This document shows, piece by piece, positions 33,874 to 42,694 of a stretch of DNA of 64,000 nucleotides (the first letter of the stretch is position 1; every line of letters begins with the position of its first letter). The stretch comes from Mageeibacillus sp. UBA6976 (GTDB lineage: Bacteria; Bacillota; Clostridia; Saccharofermentanales; Saccharofermentanaceae): contig DJYO01000025.1 in the NCBI GenBank assembly GCA_002450155.1, positions 8,307 through 72,306 on the forward strand, given 5' to 3'. The position numbers and the translations under genes are program-made. The notes under the pieces were generated by a model. That model did not search any database, was not told where the DNA came from, and was given only the letters and a program-made list of their open reading frames with translations.

Positions 33874-34629
33874 ATGGCAGAGAAAATCGTACAGACAGCA
33901 GGAAGAGAGCAGCTTGGTGGGTTCGCTCCGATGTTTGCACATTTAAATGATGATGTGCTCTTTGGCGAGGTGTGGAATGATGAGGCTATAGATGTTAAGA
34001 CAAAGTGCATCATCACAGTTGTCTCGCTTATGGCATCGGGGATTACGGATTCGTCCCTGACTTATCATCTTCAGAATGCGAAAGCACACGGTGTTACAAA
34101 GGAAGAGATTGCCGCGATCATCACTCATGCCACAATGTATGTGGGCTGGCCTAAGGGATGGGCGGTATTCCGGCTTGCAAAAGAAGTCTGGAATGAGGAT
34201 GTTCCTGAACTTACCGCGAAAGACAGATATCAGAACTCGATAGCATTCCCGATAGGGGATGAGAATCCGTATGGACAGTTCTTTGTCGGACAGAGTTATC
34301 TTGCTCCTGTCTCAACTGAGCAGGTTCCGGTGTTTAACGTAACTTTTGAACCCGGATGCAGGAACAACTGGCATATCCATCATGCGAAAAGCGGCGGTGG
34401 TCAGATGCTGATCTGTATCGGCGGAAGAGGATATTATCAGGAGTGGGGCAAAGATGCTGTTCTGATGACTCCCGGTAAGGTCATTAACATTCCTGCTGAA
34501 GTAAAGCATTGGCACGGAGCTGCACCTGATTCCTGGTTCTCTCACCTTGCGATCGAAGTAGCAGGTGATGAGACGAGTAATGAATGGCTGGAAAAAGTAT
34601 CAGATGAGGATTACGGCAAATTAACATAA
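33874..34629 (+). CDS. Carboxymuconolactone decarboxylase-cupin fusion
   Basis: 251 residues from ATG 33874; SD AAAAGGAGGTG at 33854-33864 (the 33862 start lies in the SD). The N-terminal CMD domain (about 25-115; TKCIITVVSLMASGITDSSL, AHGVTKEEIAAIITHATMYVGWPK) lacks the CxxC of AhpD peroxidases, so the decarboxylase-like subtype is likely. The C-terminal cupin (about 150-245) has the metal motif WHIHH and later HWHG. Such fusions accompany flavodoxin/oxidoreductase genes in Clostridia. Substrate unknown. Confidence 0.85.
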   Translation: MAEKIVQTAGREQLGGFAPMFAHLNDDVLFGEVWNDEAIDVKTKCIITVVSLMASGITDSSLTYHLQNAKAHGVTKEEIAAIITHATMYVGWPKGWAVFRLAKEVWNEDVPELTAKDRYQNSIAFPIGDENPYGQFFVGQSYLAPVSTEQVPVFNVTFEPGCRNNWHIHHAKSGGGQMLICIGGRGYYQEWGKDAVLMTPGKVINIPAEVKHWHGAAPDSWFSHLAIEVAGDETSNEWLEKVSDEDYGKLT

Positions 34630-34649
34630 ATCATGACAGGAGACAGATC

Positions 34650-35126
34650 ATGGCAAAAGTATTAGTAGCATATTTCAGTGCAAGCGGAGTAACAGGCAAG
34701 GTAGCAGCTAATCTTGCAAAAGCGATCGGGGCAGACCTATATGAGATCGCACCTGAGATCCCATACACAAATGCAGACCTTAACTGGATGAATAAGAAAT
34801 CAAGAAGCTCAGTTGAGATGAATGACAGATCGTCCAGACCTGCTATTGGGACTAAAGTAGATGACATGTCAGCATACGATACAGTATTCGTCGGATTTCC
34901 TATCTGGTGGTACAGAGAGCCGTCGATCATTGACACATTTGCAGAGTCCTATGACTTCAGTGGAAAGACGATAGTTCCTTTCGCGACCTCCGGGGGATCC
35001 GGCCTCGGTGATACAACTAAGAACCTGAAGGCTATCTGTCCTGGTGCTAACATTGTTGAGGGACAGAGATTTGCCGCAAGTGTATCCGAATCCGATCTAA
35101 AGAAATGGGCCGAGAATCTTATTTGA
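34650..35126 (+). CDS. Flavodoxin-like protein
   Basis: 158 residues of flavodoxin fold: phosphate-binding loop YFSASGVTGKVA (8-19), the 90s loop GFPIWWYREPSI (about 82-93) flanking the FMN ring and ATSGGSGLG later. Short-chain size. SD CAGGAGACAG. Twenty bases after the CMD-cupin gene, so the pair probably forms one redox unit under the AraC regulator. Confidence 0.88.
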   Translation: MAKVLVAYFSASGVTGKVAANLAKAIGADLYEIAPEIPYTNADLNWMNKKSRSSVEMNDRSSRPAIGTKVDDMSAYDTVFVGFPIWWYREPSIIDTFAESYDFSGKTIVPFATSGGSGLGDTTKNLKAICPGANIVEGQRFAASVSESDLKKWAENLI

Positions 35127-35538
35127 CAGGAACGAATTGGTTGAGGTTATTTAAAACCCTTTTGCATATATTTGTACGTCATAGCATGTTTGATTCAAAT
35201 AGGTTTGAAACAAAATGTTCTGAATAAACAGGCATGAACGGACTCTCTGAAAATGACAACGGTTTGCTCTTGATTCTGACAAGTAAAGGTAACTTGTACC
35301 TTTGAAAAATGACAAAACAGATCACTTTAACCTTTGAAAAATGACGAATCGGGAAAACATATATCGTCCGCCGCTTCGGCATTGAACGGTGTTCAAAATG
35401 TCAACGGAACTCATATAATGTCGGCGTTACATACAGACAATAAGAGTCTTCTCCGGGATGGTATAATTAACTATGGGGATGTCAATGTGTGTAGTTTAAT
35501 GGACTTCACAAGCTATGTAACCTAAGGAGATTTTAAAA
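35127..35538. other. Non-coding stretch with repeated 16-base motif
   Basis: 412 bases without a convincing gene. It carries the repeat listed separately, an inverted pair AGGTAAC/ACTTGTACC near 35287-35300, and the SD (TAAGGAG, 35522-35528) of the next gene. The short frame across 35334-35525 has no SD and is not taken as a gene. The repeated ends look like a remnant of an insertion sequence. Confidence 0.4.
35298..35345 (+). repeat. Two direct copies of ACCTTTGAAAAATGAC
   Basis: Exact 16-base copies at 35298-35313 and 35330-35345; a looser third copy (CTCTGAAAATGAC) is near 35245-35257. Multiple short terminal repeats of this kind occur at ends of IS21-type elements; that link is an inference only. 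Confidence 0.7.
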
Positions 35539-36060
35539 ATGTATTGTCCAAATTGCGGAACGCCAAATGTCGATGGCGTTAAGTTCTGTTCTAATTGCGG
35601 TGCTGCATTCCAGTCTGCTCCTCAGCCTGTACCTCAGCAGCCTGCACATCAACCTATAGTCAGGCAGAACCAGCCTGATATGAATATGGCCGGGAGCAAT
35701 GTAAAAAAGGTTCCCGTGGCTGCAAAGGTATTAGGATGGATATCAATGGTACTGTCCTGTTTGGGAATAATCGGGATGTTGTTGATAGTAATTGCTACGG
35801 CAATGCCGTCTTATCAAGGCTCAAGTGCCATGATTCATTCAGAAGATGTTTCTAAGGCTGCTGTTTTCTTTTTGGGAGACGCTCTAGGATTAATGCTTTC
35901 ACCTATTGGTAGCTTGTTAGGCATAATCTCTATGATCATTATGCTGACTAAACGCAACAGGAAAATGATCTGGCTTCCGATAACGGGTGCTGCTATCGGG
36001 TTTATTGCTCTATTTGGAACAATATTGGCTTCAGTAAATCTGATTGAATTACTGTCATAA
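35539..36060 (+). CDS. Zinc-ribbon membrane protein (DUF4190-like)
   Basis: 173 residues: an N-terminal zinc ribbon (C3, C6, C17, C20), a Pro/Gln-rich linker, then three TM segments (about 55-82, 105-130, 140-168). The zinc ribbon plus DUF4190-like TM layout is the same as the protein at 53467. SD TAAGGAG. Function unknown; likely cytoplasmic ribbon, membrane-embedded rest. Confidence 0.75.
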   Translation: MYCPNCGTPNVDGVKFCSNCGAAFQSAPQPVPQQPAHQPIVRQNQPDMNMAGSNVKKVPVAAKVLGWISMVLSCLGIIGMLLIVIATAMPSYQGSSAMIHSEDVSKAAVFFLGDALGLMLSPIGSLLGIISMIIMLTKRNRKMIWLPITGAAIGFIALFGTILASVNLIELLS

Positions 36061-36062
36061 TC

Positions 36063-36743
36063 TTACTCGAACTTGCCCACTGCACCAAACCTGAAATGGG
36101 CCGTGCGTCCGTCGTCCGTATCCTCCTGCTCGGGGGGCGAGATGATGACTATCCTGAGGTAATAGCTTACACGGCGGCCCATATTGTCTTCCTCAAATTT
36201 GAAATGACCGCGGGTGTCGAAATCCTTGACGGCTTCCTTGATGAACTCCAGGATATCATCCTCCTCGGACTTGGTCAGATCCCTGTCCGTCCTGACGATG
36301 ATCATGTCATCTAATGCATCGTGGTCTATATTATGCACGTGGTAGGTGGAATAGTCCTTCAGCACTTTCTGGGATTCCACAGTGATCTCCAGATCATATT
36401 CCTCCGCTATATCGCTGTAATCAAAATCGTCCATGAAGCAGTCTATATATTTTGAGTCAAAATCCGAGATTGTGGTTGAGACAGTCTCATAGTACTCGAA
36501 ATCCTGCTTCTTTCTGGTGTATGTGGCAGTATAGACATAGTATTTGAAGCCGTATTCCTCATCTATGTAGTAGTGGACTTCTCGCTCTGTTCCGTCGATC
36601 TCCTCAGTCTTGACATCCCCCCTGGAATTCTCGCCACAGTATGTGTCGGCAAAGTAGTCCTCAGGAGAGGTGAGAGCCCTCAAAAAACAGCCCGACATCA
36701 TGAGCGATGCCACAAGTACAAATGCGATAATGGTCTTTTTCAT
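36063..36743 (-). CDS. Lipoprotein of unknown function
   Basis: Start ATG 36743 with SD CAAGGAG on the minus strand (36752-36758), preferred over the ATG at 36866 because the lipoprotein signal starts here. 226 residues; lipobox MSGC. The rest is acidic and Tyr-rich (DYFADTYCGENSRG...VHYYIDEEYGFKYYVY split). Stop converges 3 bases from the upstream gene's stop. No family recognised. Confidence 0.75.
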   Translation of the reverse strand: MKKTIIAFVLVASLMMSGCFLRALTSPEDYFADTYCGENSRGDVKTEEIDGTEREVHYYIDEEYGFKYYVYTATYTRKKQDFEYYETVSTTISDFDSKYIDCFMDDFDYSDIAEEYDLEITVESQKVLKDYSTYHVHNIDHDALDDMIIVRTDRDLTKSEEDDILEFIKEAVKDFDTRGHFKFEEDNMGRRVSYYLRIVIISPPEQEDTDDGRTAHFRFGAVGKFE

Positions 36744-37198
36744 GTAAAAGGCTCCTTGCTTCATTTCTCTCATAATATCACTATAAAAGATAGTTTCATA
36801 AATAGACCCCCAAAGTCTGTTAGCTTTGGGGTTCACTTCATTAGTGGAGGCTTTCTTTCCATGCAATCTGCATTAGCAGATCTCATCATATGATGTATGC
36901 CCCCGTCATACGCCTTATGGATATATTTATCAGGAATAATGTTGACAAAGCCTCACCGTCGCCTGTTTTGGGAATTTCATACTCCCTTCGGTTGAATACT
37001 TATCTTGCAGTGTTTTCAGGACTATGATACTATCACGGATGTAGCAGAGTAATTAGTTATTCGCGTTCTGCTTCCGCGACGCCCTTGAGGCGGGGTTAAT
37101 AATGATAAGAACCTTAGAATCTCATCATGAATGACAAAGAGTATCACGGTTAATGACCGTGAATAGTTTTTGTGTTCGTGGAAGGAGGTTCTTTTTTT
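36744..37198. other. Long non-coding leader with two hairpins before radical SAM gene
   Basis: 455 bases. A hairpin CCCCAAAG...CTTTGGGG (36807-36814, 36824-36831) lies just upstream of the lipoprotein gene; the second hairpin CACGGT-TAATG-ACCGTG (37145-37161) followed by AATAGTTTTT has terminator form and sits 37 bases before the radical SAM start. Two tiny frames (36861-36893 and 37099-37131) have SD-like sequences but no support. No RNA family recognised. Confidence 0.45.
37145..37171 (+). terminator. Terminator or attenuator in front of radical SAM gene
   Basis: Six-base stem CACGGT/ACCGTG, five-base loop, then AATAGTTTTT. As it lies within the probable leader of the gene starting at 37199, it may act as an attenuator. 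Confidence 0.45.
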
Positions 37199-37969
37199 AT
37201 GTTTCACGACTATCTTAAAAACCTGGACAGGATCGAATTCACCGTAACCATGGCATGTACGGGAAGGTGCAAACATTGCTCTGAAGGAGATCACATCAAT
37301 TGTGCAGGACACATCGACGCAGGCGTGGCGGTAGATGCCATCAGGAAGATCTGCAAGCACTTTCGCATCAAGTCACTGATGACCTTCGGCGGTGAGCCGC
37401 TGCTTTATCCTGATGTGGTCTATGCCATTCATTCTGCTGCCCGCGAAATGAATATTTCTGACAGACAACTGATCACTAACGGCTATTTCTCGAGATCCGA
37501 AGAAAAAATATCGGAAGTAGCACGAGAGCTTAAAGCCTGCGGAGTAAATGATCTGCTATTGTCCGTGGATGCATTTCATCAGGAGACGATCCCCTTAGAG
37601 ACGGTATTGTTCTTTGCAGAATGCGTTGTTAAGGAAGGCATACCGATTGAACTGTCTCCTGCGTGGCTCGTAAACCGGGATGATGACAATCCGTACAATG
37701 TCAGGACAATAGAAATCCTTAAGAAGTTCGAGCATCTGAACATATCGACGGGCCGTGGAAATGTCATTTTCCCCGAAGGCAACGCACTTAAGTATCTGAG
37801 TGAGTTTTTCGATGGGGATAATATGGTGTCTTCGCCTTATAAGGAAGATCCGAAGAATATCAGAGCCGTCTCCTTCTCGCCAAACGGAGATGTTGACATG
37901 ATGAACGGCAATGTCTATGAAACCGACATAATCGAGTTGCTGAGTAATTACAAAGGTACTTTTATGTAA
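37199..37969 (+). CDS. Radical SAM protein, short type
   Basis: 256 residues from ATG 37199, SD AAGGAGGT at 37182-37189, 9 bases upstream. The [4Fe-4S] binding motif is C20-x3-C24-x2-C27 (MACTGRCKHC), followed by the SAM glycine motif TFGGEPLLYP. No SPASM or second Cys cluster at the C-terminus, so only one cluster is evident. The family includes peptide-modifying and other enzymes, but no precursor gene is seen next to it. Function unknown. Confidence 0.88.
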   Translation: MFHDYLKNLDRIEFTVTMACTGRCKHCSEGDHINCAGHIDAGVAVDAIRKICKHFRIKSLMTFGGEPLLYPDVVYAIHSAAREMNISDRQLITNGYFSRSEEKISEVARELKACGVNDLLLSVDAFHQETIPLETVLFFAECVVKEGIPIELSPAWLVNRDDDNPYNVRTIEILKKFEHLNISTGRGNVIFPEGNALKYLSEFFDGDNMVSSPYKEDPKNIRAVSFSPNGDVDMMNGNVYETDIIELLSNYKGTFM

Positions 37970-38005
37970 TGACATAGCGCAAAAATACTTACAATTCTTG
38001 ATATG

Positions 38006-38040
38006 TGAATATTTATGTGATAATATTCATCGTGAATATT
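38006..38040 (+). promoter_or_regulatory. Triple half-site operator for TetR regulator
   Basis: Three copies of the eight-base half-site TGAATATT/AATATTCA at 38006-38013, 38022-38029 (inverted) and 38033-38040, giving two overlapping inverted repeats with spacers of 8 and 3 bases. They lie 73-107 bases upstream of the TetR gene start, as expected of autoregulation. Confidence 0.6.
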
Positions 38041-38112
38041 GACACAAAATTATTCACAACGATTGATAAGACAGCAATCTGGCATCAGCTGTCAAAGAAA
38101 GGATTGTTAATT

Positions 38113-38697
38113 ATGGCTGGCGGTTTTACTGAGAAAGAGCGTGTGGAGATCAGGCAAAGACTCCTGGATACAGGCTATAAACTAAGTACAGAGACCGGAA
38201 TTAAGAGAATGACCATAGCAGCGGTAGCGGAAAAATCCGGAGTGTCAGTCGGTACATTTTACAACTTCTTCGGATCAAAGGAAGAATTTGTAGTTGCGAT
38301 GATCAGAGATACCGAAGTGAAATATGAAAAGGAAATGGCATCACATTTCTCCAAGGAAGGTACTATTGCTCTTAGAAAATTCCTGGAGGTATTACGCGGG
38401 AACTTCAAACCGGAAACGAATTTTCTTCTGCGACTGAAGCTGGATGACTGGGTATGGCTTAAGTCTCATATCTCAGACAGTGCATACCTGAATACAGATA
38501 ATGATCTTAAGAAATATGAATACATGTTTACAAAGATTAAAGGAATAAGAAAGGATGCCGATCCGGGAGTAGTCGTTAATTTCATAAAATCAATATATGC
38601 CCTGTATCAGAACAGGGATACATTATTCGAGGAATCGCTTCAGACAAATGTAGATCTGATCTTTGATGCGATTCACAGATATTTAAAGGAGGGATAA
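38113..38697 (+). CDS. TetR-family transcriptional regulator
   Basis: 194 residues from ATG 38113 (SD AAAGGATT upstream; the in-frame GTG and ATG further up lie in the operator). HTH at about 15-60 (IAAVAEKSGVSVGTFYNFFGS) and a helical ligand domain. Probably senses a small molecule and controls the membrane protein, reductase and methyltransferase genes downstream. Two bases before the 38700 gene. Confidence 0.9.
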   Translation: MAGGFTEKERVEIRQRLLDTGYKLSTETGIKRMTIAAVAEKSGVSVGTFYNFFGSKEEFVVAMIRDTEVKYEKEMASHFSKEGTIALRKFLEVLRGNFKPETNFLLRLKLDDWVWLKSHISDSAYLNTDNDLKKYEYMFTKIKGIRKDADPGVVVNFIKSIYALYQNRDTLFEESLQTNVDLIFDAIHRYLKEG

Positions 38698-38699
38698 AA

Positions 38700-39197
38700 A
38701 TGATGATTATACCTATGATCATATTTGAGGGTATTGTATTAAGTTTTATAGTTCTCGTTGGCTGTGTGGTTGGAATAGCCAATGGACCTGTAGGTCTAGT
38801 TTGCTTATATGAGAGAGAGGTTTGGGACAGATGTATAGAAAATGGTCTGACCACTGAAGCAAAGATTAAGAGGAGTGCCAATATCTTCAGACTTGTCAGT
38901 ATTCCGTTAATGCTCATCGTTGTCCTGCTCTCTGTCTATGGAATAAATGGTGCAAGAACTTTTTGGGAAGGGTTTGTCCAGATGACGATAGTTCTTGTAA
39001 TCGAGGGATTATTTGACCGTTTGTTCATCGATTGGTATTGGGTAGGAAAGACCAAGGCATGGAGAATAGATGGAACAGATGACCTGAGACCATATATATA
39101 TGGAAAAGCTCTTATGATCAAATGGGCTACTACCCTTATCGGTTATCCTGTAATTGCGGCTATATTGGCTTGGATTATGTCATTCATAATGAAATAA
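38700..39197 (+). CDS. Four-TM membrane protein, TetR-operon member
   Basis: 165 residues; SD GGAGGGA at 38689-38695. Four TM segments (about 5-28, 60-80, 95-118, 135-160). It starts 2 bases after the TetR gene and is likely regulated by it. No transporter motif; could be a small exporter accessory. Family not recognised. Confidence 0.7.
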   Translation: MMIIPMIIFEGIVLSFIVLVGCVVGIANGPVGLVCLYEREVWDRCIENGLTTEAKIKRSANIFRLVSIPLMLIVVLLSVYGINGARTFWEGFVQMTIVLVIEGLFDRLFIDWYWVGKTKAWRIDGTDDLRPYIYGKALMIKWATTLIGYPVIAAILAWIMSFIMK

Positions 39198-39227
39198 TAA
39201 ATATAGTGATTTAAGAGGGGTTAGGAG

Positions 39228-40181
39228 ATGAAGATCGCAATCTTAGGTTTGGGCGTCATAGGGACGACATATGCATATGCTTTACAGAAGGCAGGCTGTG
39301 ATACCTATCACATTGTAAGACCGGGCAAAGAGATCCCGTCAGAGATCCAGGTAGATCTTCTTGATGGAAGGTACAACCCGAAGGGTGAAGAAAAGGATGG
39401 CACCTATAAAGTTAAGACCGCCTCTGACAATGAGTCTTTCGACTTTATCCTGATAAGTGTAGCAAGCGGCAAGCTTGAAGAAGCCATGGAGACTTTACGT
39501 GCGAGAGATCTTAAAGGAACGGTGATTCTCTTCTGTAATTTCTGGAACGAGCGTAAAGAAGTCGAGGAGATAGTAGGAGACTACGAATACATTACGGCTT
39601 TCCCGACAGCAGGCGGCAATATGCAAAAGGACGGAAGGCTTAATTGTGTTCTTTTTGACCATATCATGCTTGAGGACCGTGACAAAGCAAAGATCCATAA
39701 TTACGATGATCTTATATCGCTCCTTGATTCGGCTGACATCAAGCAGGAGATACCCTATGACATGTTCGAATGGATATGGGTTCATATGGCAATAAACGCC
39801 GGTGTTACTTCAACTGCTGCCCGTGAAGGAAAGATCGATGATCCGAACCGCCTGGCAAGAGAACTTATGGCTGATTCAAAAGCTTTGACCATGGCAGTTA
39901 AGTGTATAAGGGAGACTTTGAAGACTGTCAGCGCCCGAGGCGTAGATCTGAAGAGATACAATAATGAGATATTCCCCTATAAGATACCCTCGGGGATTGC
40001 CGGAATAGCGATGAAAAGGCTTTTTGCAGGTAACGAGCTTACTTCAAGGATCATGACGTTACATAATGACGTGAAAGACATTATGTACGGCTGCCGCTGC
40101 GTGTATGACGAAGGCAAAAAACACGGTCTTTTCCTTCCTTTGTTCTACGGAAATATGGACAGGGTGTTCTCGCGATTATAA
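39228..40181 (+). CDS. Ketopantoate reductase-like oxidoreductase
   Basis: 317 residues with the PanE/ApbA fold: nucleotide loop ILGLGVIGTTYA (4-15), FDFILISVASGK near 80 and the two-domain layout with a C-terminal helical domain (RLARELMADSKALTMAVKC). NADPH-dependent reduction of 2-oxo acids is the family's reaction. The catalytic Lys/Glu pair of true PanE is not obvious, so ketopantoate need not be the substrate. SD GGGGTTAGGAG. Follows the TetR/membrane pair and precedes the methyltransferase. Confidence 0.82.
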   Translation: MKIAILGLGVIGTTYAYALQKAGCDTYHIVRPGKEIPSEIQVDLLDGRYNPKGEEKDGTYKVKTASDNESFDFILISVASGKLEEAMETLRARDLKGTVILFCNFWNERKEVEEIVGDYEYITAFPTAGGNMQKDGRLNCVLFDHIMLEDRDKAKIHNYDDLISLLDSADIKQEIPYDMFEWIWVHMAINAGVTSTAAREGKIDDPNRLARELMADSKALTMAVKCIRETLKTVSARGVDLKRYNNEIFPYKIPSGIAGIAMKRLFAGNELTSRIMTLHNDVKDIMYGCRCVYDEGKKHGLFLPLFYGNMDRVFSRL

Positions 40182-40200
40182 AAGGACAATCCTGCATTGT

Positions 40201-41001
40201 ATGAACGAAGTTAACAGGACATTATTCATTCCGCTTTACGGAAAGGCCATGGTAAGCAAGAAGAATATTATTCTTAGCGATCCTTTTGCTGAGAAGATAT
40301 GGGAGAAGGAAGCTTTCCAAGTAAAAGGAAAGTCAGGTTCCAAATGGCTTGCATATAACATGGCTATGAGAGCCAGGATATTTGATGAGTGGACTGATTC
40401 TATGGTAGAGCAAGACCCCGGTGCTTTGGTACTTCACATAGGATGCGGTCTCGACAGCAGATGTCAGCGGATAAAGAATCATCCCAAGCTCTGGCTTGAT
40501 TGTGACTTCCCTGATGTTATAGCGATGCGCAGGAATTATTACGAAGAGACAGCCATATATCAAATGCGGGAATTGAACGCATCCGATCCCGAGCAGGTCA
40601 AAGCTTTGCCGGACAGTGATAATGTGATCGTCGTCCTGGAAGGCATAAGCATGTATCTTACTAACGACCAGCTCAGGGCCTTTATGGCGGCGATAGAAGA
40701 TAAGTACAAGTCTGTTCATATCCTGATGGACATATACACCGGGTTCGGCGCGAAAGCATCCAAGTACAAAAACCCCATAAACGATGTGGGAGTAACAACA
40801 GTCTATGGCATTGACGATATCGATGGCTTGCTTGAAGGATTGCAGACCGGGTTCAAAGCAGAGCATACTATGACCCCTGCCAGTCTGGTAAATGAACTGC
40901 AGGGATTTGATAAAAGCTTCTTCAAGCTGATGTTTACAGGCAAAATGTACAATAGGATCTACAGATTAGTCGAACTGGAAAGACTTGATCCCGGCAGCTG
41001 A
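40201..41001 (+). CDS. Leucine carboxyl methyltransferase-family O-methyltransferase
   Basis: 266 residues from ATG 40201. SAM-binding VLHIGCGLDSRCQRI (about 78-92), DCDFPDVIAMR and LEGISMYL fit the LCMT/PPM1-TcmP family of O-methyltransferases. In bacteria these often methylate polyketide or small carboxylic compounds. The SD AAAGGAC is 13 bases away, somewhat far. In the TetR-membrane-reductase-methyltransferase group this suggests a small metabolite modification pathway. Confidence 0.85.
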   Translation: MNEVNRTLFIPLYGKAMVSKKNIILSDPFAEKIWEKEAFQVKGKSGSKWLAYNMAMRARIFDEWTDSMVEQDPGALVLHIGCGLDSRCQRIKNHPKLWLDCDFPDVIAMRRNYYEETAIYQMRELNASDPEQVKALPDSDNVIVVLEGISMYLTNDQLRAFMAAIEDKYKSVHILMDIYTGFGAKASKYKNPINDVGVTTVYGIDDIDGLLEGLQTGFKAEHTMTPASLVNELQGFDKSFFKLMFTGKMYNRIYRLVELERLDPGS

Positions 41002-41019
41002 TCTGCGGGATGCTTCTGT
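40988..41019 (+). terminator. Terminator between convergent genes
   Basis: Arms ATCCCGGCAG and CTGCGGGAT (one bulge) around the methyltransferase stop codon, then GCTTCTGTTTA. Weak T-run. Confidence 0.45.
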
Positions 41020-41934
41020 TTATTGCGGTTCCCATGAGCCCTGCTGGCGGATTCCTGTCTCCCCGGCAGTCTTAGTAAGAAGGTCTATCTCTTCTTGGGT
41101 AAGATCTGTCCTAAGAGCATTGGAGAGCATCTCGGCATAAGAAGGCTTTGTAAGTCCCACTATGGGAACAGCTCCTTTGGCAATAACCCAGAGGACCGGG
41201 ATCTGAGACTTGTCGATACCATGTTTTGCTGCCATATCCTTCATTAATTCCAGGAGACCTTCTATCTTCTTGAACTTGCTCTTGGGGAACATGAGGTTTC
41301 TCATGGAGAATGTAGGGAAGTGGTTTTTGGAATCGTACCTGCCTGCAAGCGCTCCCTGCTCAAGGACCATATAGGCATAGTAGGTGATGCCTCTGGAATT
41401 ACAGTATTCTATCAGTTCCTGCTGATCGCATCTCAGGAGACTGAAGTGATTCTGGACTGCGCCCAGCTTTAAGCCGTTTTGAGCGAGGAGCTCCTCAGCT
41501 TCTTTAATATCTTTGATGGAGACATTGGATATTCCGATGGATCTTATCCTGCCGTCCTTCATAAGAGGCACTGCCTCTTTAAGGTTGTCTGACAGGTTAT
41601 TGGGTTTATGTATCCAGAACAGATCTGCAGCTTCGAGTCCCAGCCTGGTCATGCTCTCATTAAAGGACTTCTCAAGATCTCCGCTCTTGAATCTCTTGTT
41701 CGGGAAATACTTGGTAGAGAGGAATATGCCGTCGCTCTCCCTGATAAAGCTGCCAAGAAGTTTCTCGCAGGAGCCCATACCGTAAACAGCGGCAGTATCC
41801 CATTTAGTAAATCCAAGCTCTACAGCTCTTTCAAAAGTGCTCTTAAGCATCTGTTCGTCGTAATTAGAACCGAATATCATCTGGGAGCCGTTATATCCGG
41901 CGCCCCAGGCCCATGTTCCGATCATCACATCCAT
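41020..41934 (-). CDS. Aldo/keto reductase
   Basis: 304 residues. AKR catalytic tetrad visible: D46, Y51 (DTAAVYG), K75 (STKYF) and H109 (IHKP). NADPH-binding tail PIVGLTKPSYAEM. SD GGAGGTAA before the ATG. NAD(P)H-dependent reduction of carbonyls; substrate unknown. Upstream (42009-42022) is a TTGAC-N4-GTCAA palindrome. Confidence 0.9.
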   Translation of the reverse strand: MDVMIGTWAWGAGYNGSQMIFGSNYDEQMLKSTFERAVELGFTKWDTAAVYGMGSCEKLLGSFIRESDGIFLSTKYFPNKRFKSGDLEKSFNESMTRLGLEAADLFWIHKPNNLSDNLKEAVPLMKDGRIRSIGISNVSIKDIKEAEELLAQNGLKLGAVQNHFSLLRCDQQELIEYCNSRGITYYAYMVLEQGALAGRYDSKNHFPTFSMRNLMFPKSKFKKIEGLLELMKDMAAKHGIDKSQIPVLWVIAKGAVPIVGLTKPSYAEMLSNALRTDLTQEEIDLLTKTAGETGIRQQGSWEPQ

Positions 41935-42008
41935 AGTGTTACCTCCAAATAATCTTAGGTTTTGTCTTTGAACAACCTAATAATGCCTGCTTTATGCAGA
42001 TATTGCAT

Positions 42009-42022
42009 TGACCTATGTCAAT
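42009..42022 (-). promoter_or_regulatory. Crp/Fnr-like palindrome TTGAC-N4-GTCAA
   Basis: Palindrome ATTGACCTATGTCAAT on the plus strand, 75-90 bases upstream of the AKR start; its minus-strand half TTGACA could also be the -35 of the AKR promoter. A second inverted pair TTAGGTT/AACCTAA lies at 41954-41980, nearer the start codon. Consistent with Crp/Fnr/HcpR-like control, but not proven. Confidence 0.4.
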
Positions 42023-42106
42023 TTACATAAGATCAAATAATCATTCGGCATCCTCAAGATATACAATACATTTGCCGGTATCTTCAGGCTCTATACCTTT
42101 ATTCCG

Positions 42107-42694
42107 TCATTCAAGCACTTTCTCATTGGCATGGGCATACAGGATATGCTTGGGATGATGTTTCATAAGAGTATCCCAGTCTCTTCTTAGCATCTTGTTA
42201 TCCTCATACGCTTTAAGGTATTCCAGAGGTTCCAGGTCTCCTACTATGGCTGTGCCATCATCCAGCAGAATGGAGATGCTGTCCCCGCTGTGGCTGGGCG
42301 TGGGTATGATCTCTCCTTTGATTCCCAGCTTCTCCAGGAAACTGCGCGAATCTTCGAAAAGGATCACTTCGGCCCGTGTCTCATCTATGGGCTTATATCC
42401 CAGGCGGGGTTCTTTTGCAAATATCCCGTCAGAATAGTGGACACTATCCTTTTGGGATTCCATCAGGATCAGTTTGACACCGCTTTCCATAAGCTCGCTG
42501 ATAAGTCCCATATGATCGGGATGATAGTGGGTAGCAAGTATATATGTGATATCGGATATCCTTATCCCGAGACCTTTGATAGACTTATAGAAGGCCTTGA
42601 TGGTTCCCGCATAATCCGTATCGATCAGTATGCTCCCCTTATCCCCACTAAGGAGAAATGTATTTGTATTTCCGTATCTTAGTCTTGTAAGCAT
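42107..42694 (-). CDS. Metallo-beta-lactamase-fold hydrolase
   Basis: 195 residues from ATG 42694, overlapping the MalY 3' end by 16 bases in another frame; the upstream extension has no MBL features. The metal motif THYHPDHMG (H56, H58, D60, H61) and later TPSHSGDS and GDLE are typical of the glyoxalase-II/MBL superfamily. Third gene of the coupled DUF3737-MalY-MBL operon. It hydrolyses a thioester or ester; substrate unknown. Confidence 0.85.
   Translation of the reverse strand: MLTRLRYGNTNTFLLSGDKGSILIDTDYAGTIKAFYKSIKGLGIRISDITYILATHYHPDHMGLISELMESGVKLILMESQKDSVHYSDGIFAKEPRLGYKPIDETRAEVILFEDSRSFLEKLGIKGEIIPTPSHSGDSISILLDDGTAIVGDLEPLEYLKAYEDNKMLRRDWDTLMKHHPKHILYAHANEKVLE

Noticed and set aside
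35334..35525. 63-codon frame upstream of zinc-ribbon gene
   Set aside because: No SD, starts in the repeat motif, no recognisable features.
36861..37131. Two tiny SD-preceded frames (11 codons each) as leader peptides or modified-peptide precursors of the radical SAM enzyme
   Set aside because: Too short, no precursor features such as core residues, and chance is likely.
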